This document shows, in pieces, positions 1-13,700 of a stretch of 64,000 nt of DNA. Both the position numbers and the translations under genes were made by a program. Origin of the DNA: Amanita rubescens (taxonomy: Eukaryota > Basidiomycota > Agaricomycetes > Agaricales > Amanitaceae); contig WION01000005.1 in the NCBI GenBank assembly GCA_015039365.1, forward strand, positions 682,001-746,000. The letters run 5' to 3'. The notes under the pieces are model-generated. The model was given only the letters and a program-made list of their open reading frames with translations. It ran no database searches and had not been told where the DNA came from. Positions within the stretch are counted from its first letter, which is position 1. Each line of letters starts with the position of its first letter.

Positions 1-3000
1 TCAAATAAGCCTCTGCTATAACTGCGATCATCACGGGCCATCGCCTTAACGAATTCCGGTTGATCGTCTAGGTTCATGAATACTTGGAGGATATCGCTTA
101 GCAAAGCTTTTGGGTCGAATTTAAGCTTCTCTGGTTCTCGAACTTTCAGTTCCTGGTATTTTGGACCAGCCAGTGCAACCAAATTGTAGTCTAGCATAGC
201 TGCCAATCGGTCCACGATCTCTGGTACCATAAAAGGCGCTTTTGTCTCGGCAGTGAACATCTTCAACAGTTCCACTGTCGACCGTCCCAAAGTGATGTAA
301 CCAGACGCATGCCGTTCCAAGTTTCGCAATGTGTTCTCGCGTTCCCTCCGATGTTCTTGCGGCTTAGCATTCCAGGCTTCTTTATCGTCCATTTCTACTT
401 GTATGTTATGTATCTGGGTTAACTCGCCAAACGATTCGTCCATCAGGTAAGTTACATCGTTGATCATGAGGTTGATAAATCGAACGAATCTGTCAACCTT
501 CCTGCAAAGAATCGTGAGCATTATGTCAATTCTTCACCATTCAACTTACTTCGCTTCCAATTCGAGGGCTTCGCGGTGTGTGGGGTTATTCCAGACGGAC
601 CGAAGTATGTAGAAAATACTTCGTCTGAGCAATAGTCAGCACTTTCCTCAGTATGGCAGACATATGTCCAACCTTGCATCTATATATTGTGATCAGACGA
701 GGGCAACAATAAACTAGTATTCATACATACTGAATTTATCGTAAAACTGTGAACTTGCTCCAGTCTGCTCAACTTCTGTAAAACATACATAAGCACTTAA
801 GCATATACCAGGGACGCAACGAACCGATATAAAAGTTCATCAAAGCACCCATTAAATGTTTCAGCGCCAGTGGGTGAGTATTAAGCAGGTTTCCGAGAAC
901 GCCGTTCCGTTCGCGACCGTATCCCAAAATGCTCATGAATAAGATCTACGGACGGCCATCGTAAGTTCTCAACGAATCGAACAACCAACCCAGCGTACTT
1001 CATTGATTTTCGCCTTCAGGAACGGGTTCTTGATATACCAAGTTGAGGTGAGAAAAGTCAACGCGAAGATCAACATCTCCACCTTCCCTGACAAGTCAAA
1101 TTTATCAGGAGAGATGCTATGTAAATCAGTATCCTTCCATCATTTCCCATGCATGCAACTCAACTGGACGAAGAAATGAAGTGAGTCGACGATATCTTCA
1201 ACGATGTATTCCGGAAGAACTCTGAACGCCATAGGCACCTCCTTCGGCAACGGTAATCTGTGGATTATGATTCAGACCGGATGATGTTCGGGGCACGCGA
1301 CTGCTTACACGACAAGGGGATTTGGGTGCTTTTTGGTTGGATCGACTTGTCGTATTAGCCAGGTGGAGAGGAAGCTTACGAATCCAATGGATCGATAGAC
1401 AAGTTCAGGCTCTACTATGCCAGCTTCGAATGTTAGTTGCCGGGACCGGATTTTATCTTGCTCCAGCTGAATCCCTTCATGATCGTCCATTCATGTAGCA
1501 AGCAAAGTAAGAACATACCTTGACTTGTCTAATAGCTGCTTCTGTTCGTGCTTGCATAGGACCCTGGACGAGAGTTGAATGAGAAGTCCTGAGAAGTGGG
1601 CGACCAGACTCACCCCCACCCATGATCCGTCCCCTTGCAACCAATCAAGATGTCTTTGGATGTCTTCGAGCACTTTATCGAGATCCTTATATGTTGAAAT
1701 AGTTTTGATATATCCAAAATGACTCATGGCGATAGCAAGGAAAAATATGTTTGAGATAAAATTGGGTGCCGGGGCTAGTCTCCACATAAGCAGGCGTCCA
1801 CAGCGATATAAAACAAACTGAACTCATCGGATCTCGACGCTCATCTTCCCATGTCGTTGCCTCTTCGTTAGTCGCTTTGATGCGCGTTTCGTCCTTGATA
1901 CTGATGCGAGAACAGTTAACAAAGTACAGATGATCTATCCGATCCATCTACAGTAATGGATTAAGAGGAGCGATAGCGATGCATAGAGAGTCGCTTACTT
2001 TGGTGTAATTGGCATCCATAAAAGGCTCTGCGAAACGCAGCAGGACGCTCAGGATATTGAGCATGAATCCATCCGAAGATACAGTACTCGGGTCAACCTA
2101 ATACAGGTTATCGACGTGAGTAATGAATTACACATTAACGCACTTGCATTCCGGCCCGTTTAGCGTTCAAAGTTATAATGCGCGCGAAATACTGCAATAC
2201 TGCATCCCTGGCTTCGGGAGACGCTCTGACCTAAAGTGTTAAAGATTTGGAAAAGAGAACTCTGTCAAGGTATTTGGTTATTGGTCAACCACCTTTTGCA
2301 TTAGAGACAACGAACTTGCAAGCTTTTCAGGGTTCCTCGAAGGCTTGCGAATGACGAATCGATGTCACTCCTCAAGTTCTTTTCAGGATCAGGGAAGTAC
2401 ATTTGTGCAATTCCTGGCTGAAGAAGTTTAGGTTTAAACGTGATGGCGACAATGCCGCGAAAACTTACCCATTCTTGATAAAAGACACCAAGTCTGCACA
2501 ATGGGCCAAGCAAGGACGTCCGTTCAAAGTTAATCGCTGTTGCATTAGGCGGATTCCACTCTTCCATTCTCGTGATCATGGTAGCAATGCTTTTCGTGGA
2601 TACAAGCACTTCCAGTCCACTGATCACACCCCTCCAACCGGCGTCACCTCCTCCCAAACCCTCCGGGCGGAATAAAGATTCATGAAACAGCAAACCTTTG
2701 ACTACCGAACCAAGGATATTATCGATTTCGTTATCCGGCTCAAATCTACGAGCGAGGTCTTGTATGAATTGTTCTATGTCAGATGGAGTCAACGTAGTTG
2801 GGCTAAAAGATGGCGCTGAGAGGAGTGGCGCTGATAATGCCGAGAGAGACAAGAGAGGTGTAATAAGCTCTGGTGCGCCAACGGGTCGACTACAACATAC
2901 TCGGTGTAAGGTTTGTCCACCCGCAATGCAGCAACGTACCCTTCTGGTTGAGAAAACATCTCGGGATCCTGGAGATTAAGACCAGCATAGCTCACAACCA

Positions 3001-3899
3001 GATGACGAATCTTTTCAAGCAGCTCAAGCCCCTTTTGCGTTTCTAGAGGTGGATAACCCTACACAAAATTCAAGAACACCGGACGAGCTGGAAGCTTCGC
3101 TACCCACGAACCTTCTTTATAAATGCTGTTCGAGCTAGAATTTAATCGCTTCCATGACCCAACGAGGTATTCAAAGGCTGTTTGCTGTGCTGGGAGTGAC
3201 GCCAACGTAGACAGGTACTCCAAATCATCACTACACAAAGTCTGCCACATTGTGTTTCACAAGAGTGCAGCCAACTCACGTTCTTTGTGGATCAATGGAC
3301 AAACGGGAGAATACGAGTCTATCAATCATATCGGCGTTGAGACGTTCAATCGCTATAATACAGAGCTTTAGAAACAGGACATGCGTCAATATTAGCGGAA
3401 CGTACAGATTCCCTCTTCTACCATTTCTTGCGCAACATATTTTAACCAGACAGTATCATAACCAGTCCGTTCGGAGACGGCTTTCTGGGGGTGCGTAAGT
3501 CAGGCTCGCTTATAATATGAGCAGAAGATTGTACATACATCTAATGTCACCTTCAATATCCGCTCGATGGTTTCATGTTCCCAGGTAACAAAGTCAAATC
3601 TCGCAGGCGCCTTTGCTTTTGGTAGTGCAGGTGATGGGACCACAGGTGGTACAGGCTGTTGATTCTGTCTGGTAGGCGGGGGTGACTTGGGCGATGGTGT
3701 CACCGGCTTAGGTTTCGGCGGTGGTGGTGTTGGGCTCTGCGATGGACCGGGAGAAGTAGACATGGCACCTTGCAGTTTCGCAAGCCTCTTCAACCGAATC
3801 TACGAGGAAAGGATTGAATCGCGATAAGTCATTGTCATACCCAAATGCCCCTAGGAAGCATACGCGCTCAGCATCGTCTTGGGGTGTGTGTTCGCTCAT
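1..3899 (-). CDS. UFD2: Ubiquitin conjugation factor E4 (UFD2 family), C-terminus outside window
   Basis: Multi-exon gene reading leftwards; the C-terminal part, including the expected U-box, lies beyond the left edge. E4 enzymes lengthen ubiquitin chains on substrates for Cdc48/proteasome delivery. The start at 3899 gives MSEHTPQDDAER, then a 64-nt GT-AG intron (3800-3863), then IRLKRLAKLQGA, which matches the usual fungal Ufd2 N-terminus, followed by a Pro-rich linker. The Ufd2 core is clear around 2300-2850 (SSFASLRGTLKSLQ, FHESLFRPEGL, GGDAGWRGVISGLEVLVSTK, FERTSLLGPLCRLGVF). Near the edge, the family block ending MNLDDQPEFVKAMARDDRSY is visible. No frame break was noticed in the parts checked. 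The family call is firm; the individual exon borders are not all resolved. Confidence 0.93.
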
Positions 3900-4455
3900 T
3901 GTTATCGGGTTGATTCGGAAGGTGACGAGGATAAGTAATGCAGATAAGAATGATTAATGAATGGATGACGGTAAGTGTTGGCCACCAGCTTAGCGCTTAG
4001 TGGTGTCACGGTGTGAACTCTATTCAGTCCGCTTTCTCCATGTTTTTCCCGAGTCGCCAGTCTAGCGGCTTCAGTGCGCTCGTCCTTCGTCTCTGCTACT
4101 AGCCCATATCGCTTCTTCTCTACGACACAAATCGTGCAGGCAGGTTACAAGATGAAATCACATTCCGGCGCAAAAAAGAGATGGCGTTCGCTGGCTTCCG
4201 GATCGTCCTTCAAGCGCGTCGGTATTCATTCTCTAGACGTCCCGTGCACTTCATCTAACTTGCCACCCTAGCCAAAAGCTGGACATTCCCATCTGAACGT
4301 GACGAAATCACCAGCGCGAAAAAATAGGCTGAGCAACGCTGCATACTCGACATCTGCCCAAACGCATAAATTGAAAAAACTTCTTCTACCTTACGGTACA
4401 CATTGACAATACACAAGGTAATGAGTTACTCGTCATAACATTACATAGCAGCTTA
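3900..4455. other. Intergenic, upstream of UFD2
   Basis: About 550 bp between the UFD2 start and the 3' end of the histidine phosphatase gene. It should hold the UFD2 promoter and the phosphatase 3' UTR. A 65-codon open frame on the plus strand (4074-4271) has no recognisable family and no neighbouring exons, so I do not call a gene. No RNA gene or repeat was seen. Confidence 0.5.
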
Positions 4456-5575
4456 TCACGATTGTTTAGGTGCCTTCTTGTTGAAGAACGTTCGTATATC
4501 ACCCTGCTTTGGATCATGTGCCATACTACCCATGCCAGCCTTCTGTCGCGCCTGCCTTGAAAGATCAGAGCTGCACTGTATTCGGGACAGGTAACACGTA
4601 CGAGTCCTAGAGAGATGTTCAAATCTATGGTAGTCCACAAGTCTAACTTCAAATATGTCACTGGACCAGGGTTCTATTGTCGGATTGTCCCATTGTCCTA
4701 AGTCAGGTTATCAAAGAGGCTTATTTGAGAGCCATTTCAATTCTACTTACCGTTCGCCTCCACTACTAGCCTGGTCCAGCCGGTATTGCGCAGAGGCCCA
4801 ACACCCTTAAACCCCGTTTGGTTCGCTACACCTCGCCTCATCAGGGCAATTGTGATCTCGCGAATGAAGAGGCCATGGCTAACGATAGCGACTATGGCTT
4901 TCCTCTACCTGAGCAATTCTCGCACTCTGCACATAGGGTATGAGAAGTTCGTCAATTGCCTGGTTTGCGCGCTCAGCTACGTCATCTCGACTTTCGCCGT
5001 CTGGGAACTTTAAATGTCGTTCTCTAATGGCGGGATAGAGCTCTTGGGCAAAATGTTCTTCTAACGAGAGCCCTGATTCTCGTACGGTTCTATATCTCTT
5101 ACCCTCTGCTACCCCAAAATACTGCTCTCGGAGGAGAAGCGAGGTGTTGATTGGAGGGGAGGGATCGCGTTGAACATCCCTAACCGCTTCCGCGGTAGAT
5201 AAAGCCCTCATTAATGGAGATGAAAGTATGGCCGTGTATCGCGTATCAGCGTGTGCTTTTGCGAGTCCCTTAGCTTGCTATAGATCATTAATGCAGGGGG
5301 TCAACCTAGGAAAGCTCGCACTAACATTCATTCCTTAAAGGACGTCCGTTTGAATCAAATTTAAAGTACACAACCTTTACTAACCATGTTGTGAGAGTGG
5401 CGCGTCTCGCCAACCTGCCCAAATCGCCCGCTGCAACTGAAGTCAAAAGAAGTATGGAGGATAGTAGTGGCCGTACAAGATTATCTGTAGATTCGCCATG
5501 CCTTATCTGAGAATTGTTAACAAAACCAATTCCCTCAGTAATTGTACTTACGAAGGTGAAGTAAACCTTGACCAT
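4456..5575 (-). CDS. Histidine phosphatase superfamily (phosphoglycerate mutase-like) with C-terminal PIP-box-like motif
   Basis: The start at 5575 gives MVKVYFTF, then an intron, then the catalytic IRHGESTDNL (RHG motif with the phospho-accepting His). Further exons give RAIWAGWRDAPLSQHG, LSSPLMRALSTAEAVRDVQ and EQYFGVAEGKRY, and the second catalytic His sits in SHGLFIREI. This covers a complete PGAM-like domain of roughly 230-250 residues; substrate unknown, probably a small phosphate ester. The last exon ends DPKQGDIRTFFNKKAPKQS. It contains QGDIRTFF, an exact match to the PCNA-interacting PIP-box pattern Qxx(I/L/M)xx(F/Y)(F/Y), followed by lysines. No signal peptide or membrane segment. 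All splice junctions keep frame. The phosphatase call is firm; PCNA binding is inferred from the motif alone. Confidence 0.85.
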
Positions 5576-5766
5576 CTGGCATAACATTGAGTCTGACCAT
5601 GCCGTGGCAGTGCCGGCGATCACTATTTCAATCTCCGACTGTGTCGCACAAATCCATTTTGGCAATACTAGCAGGGTACGGCTGACTACGATGCGAAGTT
5701 GCCATTCCATATATAATAATATGTTACGACATTACAAAGTGAGTATAGCTCCTGACGAATGAATTG

Positions 5767-6795
5767 CTAGCGTCTGCCGGCGTGTGGTTTGGGTCCTACG
5801 GGAAGGAAATCCGGATCACGAGAACACGAAGCACCCGTAAGGACTTCAATTGGTACGAGCGCGTCGGGGTCGTGTTTCGAGGATGTTTCATTGAATGGTG
5901 GGAAGCAAGTGGATTGCCGCAGAGCATGCGAAACATCGGAACACGTCTTCTCACATCGCTTTGCTCTAGTAGCGATAGTAGCGGTGGTACTGGAATCGTC
6001 GTCGACGAGCGTAGTAGAAGAAACAAAATATTCGGGACACCCTGCTGGGAAGGTGCGATGAAGTTTGAACAGATTACGGAGCCTTTTGTTTGATAATAAC
6101 TTCTTGAGGCCTTGCAAGCGATATGATTCCTCATCTATGTCCGATTCCACAAGTTCGTAATCGAAAAATGAAGAGCGAACTGCTAGCGACGCGTCTTTGT
6201 TGCCCGGTGTACTAGGTCGCGTTTGCGGTTTTGGAACATTGATATCGGAGGGGACTGCCGGAAGAGGCTTCTTTTCACGGGTGGCGCGCAGGGCTACCCT
6301 CGTAAGTTCTTTTAAGTTTGCAAGAACCATATCGGCTAGGTCCAGCATCGTATCTATCTCCGTGTCCTGTGCTTGCATTTTTGCGCCGTGTAAAAGGCTG
6401 ATGAGAAACTCGGTGGCAGATTTGGAGAGTTTGTAGGATGGATCGTTGTGTGAGTTGGGGAAAAAATTATGTATTTCATAAATTGTGGTTCTTGAACACG
6501 TAAGGAAGACGTCAGCGAGGGAGCTGACAGCATTGAGGCTGTTCGAATTCCTCGCATCGCGAAGACGAATTGCTATCTTGATTATGGAAGGGAACGCGCG
6601 ATCAAAGGACCAGCCAGGTACGGCGGGAACGAGGTGGCGGTGCACCGTTATCGCATGCCGCATCCAATTCCGATTCATGGGTGATTTCGGATTGGACGTC
6701 GTCGTCGGTTGGAAAACAGAGTTCTGTGACAGACATATCTGGGCGAAAACTGGCGCATTGGTAGTCATTTTAAAGGCGGGCATTGGTGGACGCAT
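5767..6795 (-). CDS. Hypothetical single-exon protein, family not recognised
   Basis: A 342-codon uninterrupted frame from the first ATG (MRPPMPAFKMTTN). The frame stays open upstream to 6909 but has no earlier ATG. The middle (about residues 80-180) looks helical and folded, with stretches such as IIKIAIRLRDARNSNSL and DTMLDLADMVLANLKELTRV. A Pro/Thr-rich linker and a Ser/Asp-rich, low-complexity C-terminal third follow. No signal peptide, membrane helix or known motif seen. It is divergent from RSP5, whose ATG lies 101 bp away. Its length in a single exon argues for a real gene even though neighbours are intron-rich. Function unknown; probably fungus-restricted. Confidence 0.6.
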   Translation of the reverse strand: MRPPMPAFKMTTNAPVFAQICLSQNSVFQPTTTSNPKSPMNRNWMRHAITVHRHLVPAVPGWSFDRAFPSIIKIAIRLRDARNSNSLNAVSSLADVFLTCSRTTIYEIHNFFPNSHNDPSYKLSKSATEFLISLLHGAKMQAQDTEIDTMLDLADMVLANLKELTRVALRATREKKPLPAVPSDINVPKPQTRPSTPGNKDASLAVRSSFFDYELVESDIDEESYRLQGLKKLLSNKRLRNLFKLHRTFPAGCPEYFVSSTTLVDDDSSTTATIATRAKRCEKTCSDVSHALRQSTCFPPFNETSSKHDPDALVPIEVLTGASCSRDPDFLPVGPKPHAGRR

Positions 6796-6896
6796 TACGA
6801 CGAGACCATAAAGCTGTGCCCTTTCAGCAGCGGCACGTGGCGAAGACACAGGTGGGAGTGCTACTACTTGAGCGCATTGTAACCTTTGTCCGTCAA
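6796..6896. promoter_or_regulatory. Short divergent intergenic region, orphan/RSP5
   Basis: Only 101 bp separate the two start codons, so the promoters must overlap each other or lie within transcribed sequence. No clear TATA box was seen. Confidence 0.4.
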
Positions 6897-9709
<2,813 letters not shown>

Positions 9710-10768
9710 TATACTATTTCTTTATGCTCCCATCTATACCTTGTGTTTTTGGATTTGCTAAATGAAAATGTTATTATGTGTCATTGGCGTGCTCCATGGT
9801 TACCTTGCTCGGGCAGGCTAGGCTCACTCCAAATGCTCTCAGCACATCAACTCGCTCATTATGTTTGGGAACGAGACTATCTTTGACCCTCCCTTTCACC
9901 ACACCTGTGGTGCTCGTCCCTTCTTTCATTCAATCTCTTAAAACTTAAGAGTGGTTTTTCATCTTTTTTTAAGTGGTTTGCAACTTATCAACGTGACACG
10001 GGAACCACTGTTTATTACAATATGTAGTGGCAATACAAACTGAAAACTAGTACAGAGCGCGTGGAAAACCGTTTGAAAGTGTAGGAACGGCCGCAGTGGG
10101 GTAGCAAAAGGCAAAGAGTGGTGGAAGTTTTGTGGTGGAGACAAAGGGCATAGGGGGTTGAAAGACGCCTAGGGGTTCGGGGCGAGTATCCTACACGCTA
10201 TGTCAACCATACGGGCTTTGGTTCAACCCCCGGCCCCTCTACCGACCCCCCACCGTCGTTCCAAACTGGGCTTCCTTTCACCCCCGTGCACCCACTAATA
10301 TTCATGGTTGGTGTCATCGTACCCCATGCTCCCTCTACCGAGCCAGTCGTGTGACATGAAATTGTTATGACATTGAGAGTTCGAGCCCAGACCAAAGGCG
10401 TGCGCCAGCACAGCCTGCGCTTTGTCCTATAAATTTCGTAAGATTATTTGATCAAAGGCTTTGGTATCCTGAATGAGTTCATTGAGTTGCATCATCACAT
10501 CGTCAAAACAATATAACTTTCAAATAATCGGACAGTACCCCATGTACCATCCAATTATCTAACTCCTGTTGCCGCGCTCGAAGGACGCGTCTAAACACCT
10601 CAAAAGTGTTTTCATGCTTGTGCTCAACGTCCGTGGCTCCAGACATGATAGAAGAGAGTTGAGACCGACGGTGTTTTATCCTGTTTTCCTTTGTCCAAAT
10701 CCGGAATAGATCTTCCACCAGCCACGCATCCCCAGCCACTATCTGCGTCTTGTCAGACGGGAGGTAGT
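9710..10768. other. Intergenic between RSP5 and RICTOR
   Basis: About 1.06 kb. The first part is presumably the RSP5 3' UTR. 10140-10400 is G/C-skewed with C runs. An open frame on the minus strand (10503-10805) has no ATG near its start and no family resemblance. No RNA gene or mobile element recognised; the RICTOR promoter must lie here. Confidence 0.45.
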
Positions 10769-13700
10769 ATGCCAACGCTTGTGCAACCTGGACAACAGGC
10801 CTCAAATGGCACGGGAGCGACGTCCTTTACCATTCTTAATAACCAACAATTGGATGTCACAGGGTTGGAAGGGAAGGATCCTCAAGGACAGGTGCATAGA
10901 GTGACTAGAGCTTAATCTGACCTTGTTTAACCTTTTCATTCTCAAGCTTGAGGATCTCCAATCTCAACTTGCCCGAGAGAACAGAATTCGAGAGGGTGCA
11001 GAGAACTTATTGAACATGCAATTGGCGGTATGGCGGAGCAATTGAAGAGCACTCCACGTTGAACTGAGTGTCAATAAAGGACAACTTACGTCTCAAGGTC
11101 GAGTCCGAGTTGGATCTGGCAAGGAGTAAAATCGAGGCTATCGCAAAGCGGATAGATATTGGCGCGTATATTCCCCACACAGGTGATAGTAGGTTTCATG
11201 TCCGTACAGAATCTTCACGTAAGAAGAGCAAGGCCCGAAATATGACCACGAACGGCGTCGATAAAGGTGCTTCGTTGGCTTCCTATTCCAAGAGTAGCGC
11301 TCTATTGACCTCGCCAGTCAATGACGACTTCCGCACGGCGCGACACAACGCCTTTGAGCACCTAAAAAAGTTGGAGTCGCTCGGTCGCCAGGTCCCTCCC
11401 ACTCAAGCTAGTTCTTCCTCGGCGGCAGCTTCGCAGACCGCGCTTGAAGTGGATCGTCAACTAATCGATGCACTCAACAAACTAACGGATACTTTACGCC
11501 GCAATTTGCGCGTTCGATATGAATTAAGCATCCCCGACATCGTGAAGGTGTCAGTAATTCTAACTTTCGTCCTGGCTGGCCTGATACACATCAATTAACA
11601 GCGTCGCTCCATGTCTCGCCGATCCCCGCTCGAAGCAGTGTCGATCATCCGCGTATCGATTGATTCGACATGCTCTCGTTGATGCAGATTCCGTCAAGTG
11701 CATAGACCAGTCCCTGGATTGGTACATTGTGAAGTACAACAGCTTCCCACTTGACTTTGGGTCAGACGCTGACGTTTGTGACGACAAGATCTCTGTGTCG
11801 CGACAATAAACATGCTATAGAAAAAGAACAAGCCATCAAGCTGATAAGAACGATGGTTGAGATTGGTAGCACTCGACCCGAGTCATTGGCCGCCAATGGT
11901 ATCGGAATCGTGCCCTTGTCGGAACCTGTCATGCGTTCCCTTATTGCCATTTCTGAACACCTGGAAGATCCATTTCGATCTATATGCATACAGACACTCG
12001 CAGAAATATGTGAGTCGGTTCCCCCAGCGCGAGGCTATGGACGATGTTAACTATCTCATGATCAGTGCTCGTTGATATCGACTTAGTTGCAAGGACGGGC
12101 GGCTTACGCTATCTTTTGCACATCCTGGGAGATGGGCCGGTAGAACTGTCTTTGATGCTTGCCTCTGTCTTTCTACATATCGCGGACTCGCCACGTACTC
12201 GAGCCTATCTACATGTTGGAACGGATTTAGAGGTGAATTGCCAGCATTCGAGTAGCCGCGGGACTCAATGTTTCTAGTTGGCTTTATCCCCCATCACAGA
12301 CGCGTATGGCAAAGGTGCTGAACACGTTGGCAAGATGAGGGGCTGCGCGAAAGTCGTACAAATGATGTTACGCACATGGAGCGGTAAGGGATTGCTGCAG
12401 TTTGTTTGCCTGTGACGGGAGAGTAACCTAGAACAGGGCTTATATATTATTGCATGGATAACATGCGCGCGATTCGTTCAGTTATTGATACCCTACGTAT
12501 ACCATCCCTTGAAACCAGGGTGCGTTACTATTTGCCAAGGCAGAGCTTAGGACTAATGTTTTCTCAGGAAATAATTCTTGACTTATTCTTTGAGCTGTTG
12601 AGTATCAAAACCTCTGACTGGTATCACACCTTTATATCCGGTCGACGACTCACCAGTATGTTGAGCGCCGCTTCATGATAAATGGTCTTGACATCTTTGT
12701 GACTAGTGTATCGGAAAGCTCCTGAAGATCGTTTGAACCATCCCCAACATGGGCCAGTAGTTGATCGTCCTCAGCAGAATGTAAAACTTACAGATCAGTA
12801 TATGGCCTTGTTGGTTGTCATTTTGACGAAGGCTGGCCTCTGCGAGGTATGTCAAATGACCATAATGCTCGTTATCCATCATAACCAGTACGAATCGTTA
12901 GGCTCTCACATCCATGCTAGAGGAGACGAAGACGGGGTCTAACCTGTCGCGCAAGGCTACACTTCTTTTAGCCGAGTTTCTCCAAACAGCTAACAAAGTT
13001 TTACCGCTCGTTGCTGCTGCAGAGATCCAGGCAAGGATATTGTCCCACTTATGCGCATGTGCTAATTAGAGAGTTCAAGGCTATTCCGGAAGTGTTCAGC
13101 ATGGCCACTAGCTACGGCGATGCAGAACACCGAATAGTAGGATCCTCTGCCATGTCCGCCATTGATAGTTTGAACCGTAATAAGACGAGACTCGAGCCTG
13201 CTTCGCCTTTCAAGTCTCTTCGACCAAGGTTACGTAAAATCCTGTTGTGACTTCATTATCCTAACATCCCTCCAACAGAGCCAACTCGGTGGAAGATGCT
13301 GTACGCCGTGGGCAGAGACAGGTTGAACAGGCTAAGCTTAAAATGAGTCTTCAAATGGATGATGCGACTTTTCGGTCTGCAATTCTGGAGACTCAGGTGA
13401 ACAGCGTGTAAGCTTCCGGTTGTGTCATTCGCTGAAATAGTGATAGGTCATGATAACCAAGGATTTTACTAAATGGAACTATGATACTCTTTTGGAAATT
13501 GTTGAAGGTCCCCTCCTCAACCATAAGAGGCTAGAGGAGGCTATCCGAGTTTCAAGGTTTATCCGTCGTCTGGCATCGTTCTTCCACCCGTTCAGCCACA
13601 GATTCTCCGACATTGTTCGGACTCCGGTTCGTCTGGTACTGACATTCACCGTTATATATCTTAACAGCACATAGATGACTACCAAATGGATTCGATTAGG

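Noticed and set aside
10503..10805. 100-codon minus-strand frame upstream of RICTOR
   Set aside because: It begins at TTG with no ATG until midway, matches no family, overlaps the RICTOR start exon, and has no adjoining exons.
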